Source of the DNA: Azoarcus sp.
Lineage (GTDB): Bacteria; Pseudomonadota; Gammaproteobacteria; Burkholderiales; Rhodocyclaceae
Assembly: GCA_031285365.1 (NCBI GenBank)
Contig: JAITWP010000139.1
Coordinates: 1 to 10,353, forward strand
DNA length: 10,353 nt
Direction: 5' to 3'
The notes under the pieces: model-generated
Seen by the model: the letters and a program-made list of their open reading frames with translations, nothing else
What the model was told of the DNA's origin: nothing
Databases searched by the model: none
In this document: piece after piece, positions 1 to 6,481 of the stretch
Position numbering within the stretch: position 1 is the first letter of the stretch
Layout of the letters: every line of letters begins with the position of its first letter
Position numbers and translations under genes: made by a program

Positions 1-29
1 GAAACAACTTCAATAAGTTTCGCTACCCC

Positions 30-51
30 ATTGTTTTTGTTGTAAAACAAT
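30..51. promoter_or_regulatory. AT-rich inverted repeat upstream of pbpG
   Basis: Arms ATTGTTTT (30-37) and AAAACAAT (44-51) are exact reverse complements separated by 6 nt. The element ends 30 nt before the pbpG start codon. It could be an operator, or the stem of a weak terminator for a gene left of the window, since a T5 run follows at 56-60. A second small hairpin, AACTT (6-10) with AAGTT (15-19), precedes it. The symmetry is seen directly; the role is inferred. Confidence 0.35.
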
Positions 52-70
52 CCTGTTTTTAAGGGTTGTA

Positions 71-76
71 AGAGGT
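71..76 (+). promoter_or_regulatory. Ribosome binding site of pbpG
   Basis: AGAGGT lies 5 nt before the ATG at 82. It supports that start over a shadow reading frame that opens at 75. Confidence 0.6.
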
Positions 77-81
77 GCTTC

Positions 82-1194
82 ATGAAGTCTCGTGTGTTGT
101 TTGTCATTTTGGTGGCGCTGACTTTTGCCCTGACAGAGGGGGCAATCGCTGCGCCCGCGAAATGCACGAGCGCGTCGAAGACATGCAAATCCGCGTCGAC
201 GGCTCAGGCAAACAAAAAGCAGGCGAGCAGGAGTCAGGCAAACAAGAGTCAGGCAAGCAAAAAACAGGCGAGCAGAAAGCAGGCGAGAAAGGCAACCCAA
301 CCTGCCAGGGTTGTGAACGTCAGGCGTTCGCTTTCGGGCAAAGTGGCGGTGGCGAAAAAGCAGGCTGCCCGGTCACGGGCTGCGGATGAACCCATCACAT
401 TGCGGGTGGATGAATACGGTCAGCCCCGTCTGAACTCTTCGGCTTTCTACGTCGCCAACCAGAATACGGGCGAAGTCCTGCTCCAGAGAAATGCGCGCAT
501 GGTGATACCGATTGCCTCGATTACCAAGCTCATGACGGCAATCGTGGTGTTCGAGTCGGGAAGCGATCTGAGCGAAATACTCAGCATCACCGAGGATGAT
601 ATCGACTACCTGAAAGGCACGAATTCCCGTCTTGGGATGGGAACACGGCTGACGCGCGAGGAAATGCTGCAACTGGCGCTGATGTCGTCGGAAAACCGAG
701 CCGCCTCGGCCTTGGCGCGCCACTATCCGGGTGGACGGGCAGCCTTCGTCAATGCGATGAACGTCAAGGCGCGCCTGATCGGCATGACCGATACGCGCTT
801 CTACGACAGTACCGGTCTGTCACCGCGCAATGTTTCCAGTGCGCGCGACCTGTCCCGCCTGGTGATCGCATCATCCGCTTATTCGCTTATTCGTGAGTTT
901 TCCACGATGAGAGAACGTTATGTCTATGTCAATGGGCAGTTGAAACGTTTCGGCAACACCAATGGATTGGTCAGGAGTCCCGATTGGAACATTACCGTTT
1001 CCAAAACGGGTTTTATCAGTGAGGCTGGGCGTTGCCTCGTGATGCAGGCATGGATGCAGGATCAGCCATTGGTAATCGTGTTGATGGACTCGAACGGGCG
1101 CAGCATGCGTATCGTCGATGCACAGCGGGTACGCTTGTGGCTGGAGGAAAAGCCGGAACGTCTGGCTGCTACCCGTCGAGGGCAGCAAGGGTAA
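82..1194 (+). CDS. pbpG: D-alanyl-D-alanine endopeptidase (PBP7/8 type)
   Basis: Periplasmic serine peptidase of the S11 penicillin-binding family; members cleave D-Ala-diaminopimelate cross-links in peptidoglycan during wall remodelling. The 370-residue protein has a Sec signal peptide (about residues 1-23, ending AIAA), a Lys/Gln/Ala/Ser-rich linker to about residue 100, then the catalytic domain. All three active-site motifs are present: SITK (nucleophile S146, K149), SEN (S203-N205) and KTG (308-310). The PBP5-type C-terminal beta domain and amphipathic anchor are absent, which favours PbpG over DacA/DacC. The long linker is unusual: residues 42-70 are a tandem pentapeptide repeat. The start is supported by a ribosome binding site and the signal peptide. 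The gene appears monocistronic, followed by a probable terminator. Family assignment is firm; endopeptidase rather than carboxypeptidase activity is inferred from architecture. Confidence 0.93.
   Translation: MKSRVLFVILVALTFALTEGAIAAPAKCTSASKTCKSASTAQANKKQASRSQANKSQASKKQASRKQARKATQPARVVNVRRSLSGKVAVAKKQAARSRAADEPITLRVDEYGQPRLNSSAFYVANQNTGEVLLQRNARMVIPIASITKLMTAIVVFESGSDLSEILSITEDDIDYLKGTNSRLGMGTRLTREEMLQLALMSSENRAASALARHYPGGRAAFVNAMNVKARLIGMTDTRFYDSTGLSPRNVSSARDLSRLVIASSAYSLIREFSTMRERYVYVNGQLKRFGNTNGLVRSPDWNITVSKTGFISEAGRCLVMQAWMQDQPLVIVLMDSNGRSMRIVDAQRVRLWLEEKPERLAATRRGQQG
205..291 (+). repeat. 15-bp tandem repeat coding for a cationic pentapeptide
   Basis: Inside pbpG there are five complete 15-nt units and a partial sixth, each opening with CAGGC. 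They encode QANKK, QASRS, QANKS, QASKK, QASRK and QARK, consensus Q-A-[NS]-[KR]-[KS]. The units differ mostly by single bases, consistent with slippage or unequal recombination followed by drift. The protein segment is strongly basic and probably disordered. Confidence 0.85.
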
Positions 1195-1196
1195 GG

Positions 1197-1264
1197 TTAA
1201 TAGATAATTTTAATCAAAGTGTGGGGAGGCGATACCCTCCGCGTTTTTTGTATTTAATAGATAA
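1197..1264. repeat. Direct repeat TTAATAGATAA flanking the pbpG terminator
   Basis: The 11-mer TTAATAGATAA occurs at 1197-1207 and again at 1254-1264, each followed by a T-rich run, at a spacing of 57 bp. The two copies bracket the terminator hairpin. They may be paired binding sites, promoter-like AT elements or a small duplication; nothing in the sequence decides between these. Confidence 0.5.
1221..1249 (+). terminator. Rho-independent terminator after pbpG
   Basis: A GGAGG/CCTCC stem (1225-1229 with 1236-1240) has a 6-nt loop and a possible outer extension (TG at 1222-1223 with CG at 1242-1243, one G-U pair) across one mismatch. Six Ts follow at 1244-1249. It begins 27 nt after the pbpG stop. 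The stem is short, so strength is uncertain. Confidence 0.6.
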
Positions 1265-1405
1265 CTTTTTACCTTCAAGAATAGATATTTGCTGTGACAT
1301 GGCCCCAATCGGGTATTTTTTTACGTCATTTAATTCCCGTTCCATGGAAACTGCCTGAGGTGTTCCAACCAATTCGTCGGATATTCCCTTTGGTAAAGAC
1401 CATCC

Positions 1406-3640
1406 ATGAATGGAGAATCGTGCGCGAAAACTGCATCGGGTAACTACTCTTACAGAGACATGCTCGCGTGGGCGGTTGACCGTTTCTACGTGTTGACAGT
1501 GCCGGACTGGGTCTATTACCCGGTGATGCAGGCGATACGGAATGGTTTTTTGTTCTGCCTGCCACTGGTTACGGCGGGCGCGCTTGCCGTTCTCCTGAAT
1601 AATCTGCCCCTGCCCGGTTACCAGGACTTCATGATGGAAGTGTTCGGGGGGAACTGGAAGCAGTTTGGGGGACTTGTCTGGCAGGGCACTTTTGGGGTGC
1701 TTTCGGTGCCGATGCTGATAGGTACGAGCTATCATCTCGTCGCCCTGGACAATCAACGCCATATCGGAAGTCCTGTCAATCCTGTCATTGCTTCCCTGAC
1801 GGCGCTGGCTTGCCTGATGGTTATTCTGCCAACGGGCGGAGAGAGCGGAATTCTGGAATACCTGGGGACGCCGGGGCTGTTCGTCAGCATCTTCGTGGCC
1901 ATCATCGCCAGCCGGGTTTTCCTCAGACTGGCACGCGTACGGCGATTGTCCATGCTGATCTACTCTGAAGGCGTGGAGGCTTCGATTCAGCAAGCCTTTG
2001 CTTTGCTTGTGCCGGGCCTTTTGACCATTTGCCTGTTCGCTGGTTTTTATTTCCTTTTTCTGGCGGTATTTGGCATTTCGATCCATCAGGCAGTGCATGA
2101 TGCGCTCCTTTTCCCCTTCCAGTTGGAGGGGCTCCGGCACACGCTGGAGTCGAGCATTACTTACGTTTTTCTCGTCGATTTTTTCTGGTTCTTCGGCATC
2201 CACGGCTCGAACGTGCTCGACCCCCTGACCAGGGACATGCTCGAGGCGGCGCATCTGGCCAACCAGAAGGCGCTGGAGATGAATCTGCCGCCGCCCAATA
2301 TCATCACCAAGCATTTCCTGGATACTTTCGTGTTCATGGGCGGTTCCGGCGCTTCCATCTGCCTGCTTGCGGCGCTGCTTATTGCCAGCAGGAACAACGG
2401 CAGTCGGCGGTTGGCAAAAATTTCCCTCGTGCCGGGGGTGTTCAATATCAACGAAATCCTGCTTTTCGGGTTGCCCGTCATATTGAATCCTATCTTTCTC
2501 CTGCCTTTCGTACTGGTTCCGCTTGTCATGACGATGACCAGTTATCTGGCAGTGTCTCTCGGTTTTGTCCCTCTGCCCAACCAGGCGCTGGAACTCAACT
2601 GGACGACTCCACCGATTCTGGGCGGCTATCTTTCCACCGGTTCGCTCTCGGGCAGCCTGCTCCAGGTTTTCAACCTTGTGTTGGGAACCCTGATGTACAT
2701 CCCCTTCGTCCGTGTTTCCGATCGGGAAAAAGCGGATCGCCAGAAAAAAGCCATGCAGGCACTCATGGAAATTGCCAGCAGCAACGTGGTGGGTCCTTCC
2801 GGCAAGAAGTGCCTCGATCGTGACGACGAAATCGGTGTGCTTGCCCGCGCCCTGGCGAACGATCTGGAACGCGCACTGAAAACCAATACTGGCCTTTATC
2901 TCGAATACCAGCCGCAGGTGGATAATGACAAAAGCACGGTCATTGGCGCGGAGGCACTGGTGCGCTGGCGGCATCCTTTTTATGGATCGATCCCCGCGCC
3001 GATCATGGTGGCGATTTCCGAAGATGGTGATTTCATGCGCCTTCTTGGCCTCTGGGTATTGAACGAAGCCTGCGCTGAACGGGCACGCTGGCGGGAGGCA
3101 GGTATCGACGACCGTTTCAAGACATCGGTCAATGTCTCCATCCAGCAACTCGATGACAGGGAACTGGCGAAAAAAGTGGTGGCTTGCCTGGAACGCCACG
3201 ATCTGCAGCGTCACATGATCGGCATCGAAGTCACCGAGTCCATCGCTCTCGACCCGGAAAGCCCGCAAACCCTGGTACTGAAAGAGCTGAACGAGTTGGG
3301 GTTCTCCATCTCGATGGATGACTTCGGAATGGGGCACAGTTCACTGGTCTATCTCAAATATTTCCCGGTCAATGTTCTGAAAATCGACAGGGCCCTCTCC
3401 AAGGACGTCGTTTCGAGCAACATCAGCGTGGAAGTCATCAGCACCATCATTGATCTGTGCCGTTCCCTGAACGTGAAGATCATCGTCGAGTACGTGGAAA
3501 GCCGGGAGCAGGTCGATGTGCTCATGTGCCTTGGGTGCCATATTTTTCAGGGTTATTTTTTCAGCCCGCCCATTGCGGGAGAAAAACTACTGAAATATGT
3601 GTCAGATATGAAACAAAAAGTGGGTGGGGGTTTCAGATGA
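1406..3640 (+). CDS. PTS EIIC (cellobiose/diacetylchitobiose type) fused to EAL domain
   Basis: Inner-membrane protein of 744 residues joining a sugar-binding PTS permease domain to a cyclic-di-GMP phosphodiesterase domain. Residues about 15-440 form a multi-helix EIIC of the lactose/cellobiose/chitobiose family, with signatures WFFGIHGSN (H266), NINE (E350) and GLPVILNPIF; the His and Glu correspond to substrate-pocket residues of ChbC. A charged helical linker (about 440-500) leads to an EAL domain (about 500-735). That domain keeps YQP, the EAL motif (E516), N576, E608/E611, D638-D639, K659, EYVE (E695, E698) and Q715. DDFGMGH and EYVE deviate mildly from the usual DDFGTGY and EGVE. No IIA, IIB or GGDEF domain is present. 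A stop lies 12 nt upstream of the ATG and the ribosome binding site is weak; ATG 1460 is an alternative start. Its end overlaps the chitoporin gene. Domains are clear; a sugar-sensing role is inferred. Confidence 0.92.
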   Translation: MNGESCAKTASGNYSYRDMLAWAVDRFYVLTVPDWVYYPVMQAIRNGFLFCLPLVTAGALAVLLNNLPLPGYQDFMMEVFGGNWKQFGGLVWQGTFGVLSVPMLIGTSYHLVALDNQRHIGSPVNPVIASLTALACLMVILPTGGESGILEYLGTPGLFVSIFVAIIASRVFLRLARVRRLSMLIYSEGVEASIQQAFALLVPGLLTICLFAGFYFLFLAVFGISIHQAVHDALLFPFQLEGLRHTLESSITYVFLVDFFWFFGIHGSNVLDPLTRDMLEAAHLANQKALEMNLPPPNIITKHFLDTFVFMGGSGASICLLAALLIASRNNGSRRLAKISLVPGVFNINEILLFGLPVILNPIFLLPFVLVPLVMTMTSYLAVSLGFVPLPNQALELNWTTPPILGGYLSTGSLSGSLLQVFNLVLGTLMYIPFVRVSDREKADRQKKAMQALMEIASSNVVGPSGKKCLDRDDEIGVLARALANDLERALKTNTGLYLEYQPQVDNDKSTVIGAEALVRWRHPFYGSIPAPIMVAISEDGDFMRLLGLWVLNEACAERARWREAGIDDRFKTSVNVSIQQLDDRELAKKVVACLERHDLQRHMIGIEVTESIALDPESPQTLVLKELNELGFSISMDDFGMGHSSLVYLKYFPVNVLKIDRALSKDVVSSNISVEVISTIIDLCRSLNVKIIVEYVESREQVDVLMCLGCHIFQGYFFSPPIAGEKLLKYVSDMKQKVGGGFR
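3622..3630 (+). promoter_or_regulatory. Internal ribosome binding site for the chitoporin gene
   Basis: The G-rich stretch GGGTGGGGG lies at the 3' end of the EIIC-EAL gene, 6 nt before ATG 3637. With the ATGA stop/start overlap this indicates translational coupling. Confidence 0.5.
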
Positions 3641-5028
3641 GATTCCTAGCATTGATCCTTTGTTTCCTGTCGCTGTCTCTTTTCCATGTCCGTGCGGCCT
3701 CGGATGAGACTGCGCCTGCCACGGCACAGGAGAAGATTGCGGCACCCGGAGAGGGCTTGTTGCCTGCGGTCTCCGGCAATCTTTTCTATTTCAATCGTCA
3801 CCGGAAACGTTACCACGTTGGCGAAGGTCGCTTTCTTGACAACCTTCGACACCAGACCCTGCAAGGCAACGTGGATATCAGTTCGCCCTTTTACGGTGAT
3901 GTCGCTGGTTTCGAGTTGGGACTGTTTTCCACGACCGATCTTGCGAACAGTGCCAGCCCGGATCACGAGATGAGTTTTTTTCCCTGGAAAAACCCCTGGA
4001 TGCCGGATTGGTCGAAGCGCGATGCGAGAAGTGGCTCGTCGCTGTATCGTGCCCACCTGAAGCTGCGGCAGAGCATTGGGGATGGGCAGTTTTGGGGCAA
4101 GGCGGGTTATTTTCAGCCATCGGGCCCCGGCGTGATCGGCGTCAACTGGTCACTCATGCCCGGCACTTACCGGGGGTTGGAAACCGGGCTGGACAAAGGC
4201 CCGCTCAGCATCGCTTTCGCCTGGGCCGATCAGTACAAGGCGCCCTGGTTTTCCGACCTTTATCACTTTCGCAGGAACGATGGTCAGACCCGCGTCGATT
4301 ATCTCTGGTCACTCGGTGCGCGCATTCGTTTCGAGCCCGGGTTTTCAGCGGAAGTGGCCTATGGCGAATCACAGAATTTTTTGAGAAGCGCCCATCTCAA
4401 GCTCAAATACACCTCGCCGGACGAAAAAATCTATCTCACCTATCAGTTGTACGGTATGGCTGACCGTGACAATTCCGACTCGCCTGACAATCAGTACGGC
4501 GGTCATTTTGCCCATCAGCACTATCTCGCTGCCGCTTGGCGTCCGGCTCCCTGGGTTCTGAGAGCCGAGTTTCTCCATACCCGCGCCCCCAGCAACCAGC
4601 CGCAGCACGCGGGCTATTTCGCCTATCGGCTGACGGGTCGGTATGGCGGTTCGCAAGGCGCGTATGAGCCTTGGTGGGACAGCCGCTCCGACTGGAATCA
4701 CAACAAGGAAAGCGCCGTTTTTCTGGGCGTTTCACGTTCCCTGAATGATCTGTTGGGGGTTTCCGGCTTTACTGCGGGGCTTTCTGGTGCGTATGGCTGG
4801 GGGGGCCGGGTTTATGGCACGGAAAGGCGCATGCGGGAGAGTGCCTGGTCAGTGGATTTCGGTTATGCCGTGCCCGGCGGTCCTCTGAAAAATACCCGCA
4901 TCAGCCTTCACTATACCCACTACGACAACAAGACCAACCAGCCAAGCTATCCGGACGATGGCTTCAAGAATCTCTTTCAGGACGAGCGTGATCTGAAGAT
5001 TCTTCTGGTGATTCCCTGGCAACTCTGA
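3637..5028 (+). CDS. chiP: ChiP-like chitoporin (OprD-family outer-membrane porin)
   Basis: Outer-membrane beta-barrel of 463 residues, likely passing chitooligosaccharides or similar beta-linked sugars into the periplasm. It begins with a Sec signal peptide (MRFLALILC..., cleavage near VRA-A, residues 19-21). Alternating hydrophobic/aromatic strands follow. Segments match what I remember of E. coli ChiP (YbfM): LMPGTY (173-178), QYKAPW (199-204), VDYLWSLGA, WWDSRSDWN (346 onward), and the C-terminal NLFQDERDLK (DER 449-451). Length is close to the E. coli protein. The frame is open upstream to 3457, but ATG 3637 gives the signal peptide and overlaps the preceding stop in ATGA, so the gene is probably cotranscribed and translationally coupled with EIIC-EAL. 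The last residue is Leu rather than the Phe usual for porins. Substrate is inferred from family resemblance and from the chitobiose-type EIIC next door. Confidence 0.87.
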   Translation: MRFLALILCFLSLSLFHVRAASDETAPATAQEKIAAPGEGLLPAVSGNLFYFNRHRKRYHVGEGRFLDNLRHQTLQGNVDISSPFYGDVAGFELGLFSTTDLANSASPDHEMSFFPWKNPWMPDWSKRDARSGSSLYRAHLKLRQSIGDGQFWGKAGYFQPSGPGVIGVNWSLMPGTYRGLETGLDKGPLSIAFAWADQYKAPWFSDLYHFRRNDGQTRVDYLWSLGARIRFEPGFSAEVAYGESQNFLRSAHLKLKYTSPDEKIYLTYQLYGMADRDNSDSPDNQYGGHFAHQHYLAAAWRPAPWVLRAEFLHTRAPSNQPQHAGYFAYRLTGRYGGSQGAYEPWWDSRSDWNHNKESAVFLGVSRSLNDLLGVSGFTAGLSGAYGWGGRVYGTERRMRESAWSVDFGYAVPGGPLKNTRISLHYTHYDNKTNQPSYPDDGFKNLFQDERDLKILLVIPWQL

Positions 5029-5035
5029 GGAGGGG

Positions 5036-6310
5036 CTACAGGAGCCGGAATGCGGCAATAGCCACCAGGGTTGGCAGGGCGGCGGCGGCGAGCAGGCCGA
5101 GCGGGCTGACCTTGCCGTCCTTGAAGTGTCCTTGCAGGATGGACATCCCCGCCGGATTGGGGGCGTTGGCGATTACCGTGAGACCTCCGCCCGTGACTGC
5201 GCCTGTCACCAGCGCGAGTTTGAATTCGTCCGACAAGCCTTGCACCAATGAACCCAGGTAGGTGAGAGCGGCGTTGTCCGTGACGGCCGTCAGTGCCGTG
5301 GCTCCGTAATACACGGTAGTGGAACTCATCGTCGAGAGCAGCGGCTGCAACCACCACTGCTGCTGACCGCCGAGCGTCACCAGGCCGGCCAGGAAGCAGC
5401 TCACCATCAGGCTTTCGCGCAGGATCAGGCGATTCTGGAAACGGGGATAGGCATGGGCGAACGCCAGGAACAGCAGCAGGACGCCGATGAAAACGTGCGG
5501 GTGATGGACGAAGAGCACGATCAGGCCCAGCAACATCAGGTGCAAAATGATGATTGGGGTGGGAACGTCATGGCTTTTGCTACGGCCTTCTATTTCGAAC
5601 CGGAGCAGTTCCCTGCGGAAAATCAGGCTGACGGCCAGCGCGTTGATGAATACGGCCAGTGCGCTGCGCCAGCCGATGTGGGTGAGCATGAACCAGCTAT
5701 CCCAATTCCAGGTTTTCGCCACCATCAGCACTGGTGGAGCCGCAAAACTGGTGAGCGTGCCGCCGATGGAAATGTTGACGAACAGCACGCCGATAGTGGC
5801 GTACATCAGGCGCGGGGACATTGCCTTGCTGTAATACGCTTCTCTCAGGATCATCGCGGCCAGCGCCATGGCAGCGGGTTCGGTGATGAAGGAGGACAGC
5901 AGCGGAAGCACGGACAGGGCGGTGAAATAGAACGCAATACCGCGCGGGATGGGCAACATGCGGGAGATGGCCTGCACGATGGCGGAGGCGAAGAGGAGCA
6001 CCGGCTTGCTTGCTGCCACGATCATGATGACCAGCACGAACAGGGGTTCGGTGAAATTGCGGCTCTCCAGGTATCCCGTGACGGCGCGAAAAGACCCTTC
6101 TTCTGTTCCAATGGAGGTCAACGCGATGAAAACGAGCAATATGCCGGCCCAGAAGCCGAAGGCGAATTCCACTTCGGCGAACAGTTCCCACAACCCCGAA
6201 TGTGAAGGGTATTTCTTTATCAGCCGCGCAATGAAGCCGACGGAAAAGGTGTGCAGAATGGCAACGGCGAACAGGAGCGAACCGATGATCTGGAGTGTCG
6301 AGGGGGTCAT
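5036..6310 (-). CDS. Putative Na+/H+ antiporter (ion-transporter superfamily)
   Basis: Polytopic inner-membrane protein of 424 residues with about ten or more hydrophobic segments. It resembles the family annotated as putative Na+/H+ antiporter (Pfam Na_H_antiport_3, as I remember it). Recognisable segments are the N-terminal helix TLQIIGSLLFAVAILHTFS, then SSFITEPAAMALAA, GGTLTSFAAPPVLM, TAVTDNAALTYLGSLV and NAPNPAG. The paired polar breaks in the TEPAA/TSFAAPP and TDNAAL/NAPNPAG regions are typical of ion-transporter re-entrant hairpins. The predicted role is exchange of Na+ for H+ across the cytoplasmic membrane; ion specificity cannot be read from sequence. The gene converges on the chitoporin with 7 nt between stops and diverges from the VIT-protein gene. 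No Shine-Dalgarno is visible before ATG 6310 (upstream is pyrimidine-rich), but the N-terminus fits the family. Confidence 0.8.
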   Translation of the reverse strand: MTPSTLQIIGSLLFAVAILHTFSVGFIARLIKKYPSHSGLWELFAEVEFAFGFWAGILLVFIALTSIGTEEGSFRAVTGYLESRNFTEPLFVLVIMIVAASKPVLLFASAIVQAISRMLPIPRGIAFYFTALSVLPLLSSFITEPAAMALAAMILREAYYSKAMSPRLMYATIGVLFVNISIGGTLTSFAAPPVLMVAKTWNWDSWFMLTHIGWRSALAVFINALAVSLIFRRELLRFEIEGRSKSHDVPTPIIILHLMLLGLIVLFVHHPHVFIGVLLLFLAFAHAYPRFQNRLILRESLMVSCFLAGLVTLGGQQQWWLQPLLSTMSSTTVYYGATALTAVTDNAALTYLGSLVQGLSDEFKLALVTGAVTGGGLTVIANAPNPAGMSILQGHFKDGKVSPLGLLAAAALPTLVAIAAFRLL

Positions 6311-6360
6311 GGAAGAAGGGTTGGGAGGGTGTCGAAGCGGGAGACGAAAGTTTGTTCTCG

Positions 6361-6366
6361 ATCATA
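6361..6366 (-). promoter_or_regulatory. Candidate -10 box for the antiporter gene
   Basis: Read on the minus strand this is TATGAT (5 of 6 to consensus), about 50 nt before the start codon. No convincing -35 is found at 16-18 nt. A plus-strand TACAAT at 6433-6438 could similarly serve the divergent VIT-protein gene. Both are weak calls. Confidence 0.3.
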
Positions 6367-6481
6367 ACCCTTTCCGGGACAGCAAACGTTTCATGTACTG
6401 TGGTTCTGATTCATGGCTTGGTACTGTTCCCTTACAATTCGCTGACCGCAACCGGCCAGCTCACTCATATCTCACAACATC

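Noticed and set aside
75..389. Overlapping frame with repeated SGKQ/GEQ peptide inside pbpG
   Set aside because: The repetition is just the 15-bp pbpG repeat read in another frame; pbpG has the signal peptide and catalytic motifs.
1293..1318. Possible CRP site (TGTGA at 1293) or sigma-54 promoter (TGGCC at 1300) before the EIIC-EAL gene
   Set aside because: The second CRP half-site does not match TCACA, and no TTGC-type -12 element is found at the required distance from the GG.
1214..3337. Long minus-strand open frame (707 codons) opposite the EIIC-EAL gene
   Set aside because: It lies antisense to a gene with clear domain motifs. Its translation is His/Gln/Arg-rich, without recognisable domains or membrane segments: a codon-bias shadow.
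3457..3636. Upstream extension of the chitoporin reading frame
   Set aside because: It would overlap the EAL coding region by 60 codons and bury the signal peptide; ATG 3637 has a G-rich ribosome binding site and gives a proper exported N-terminus.
5453..6205. Plus-strand open frame (250 codons) opposite the antiporter gene
   Set aside because: The translation is Gln/Asp/Glu/His-rich low complexity, as expected from the reverse of membrane-protein codons; the minus strand encodes a convincing transporter.
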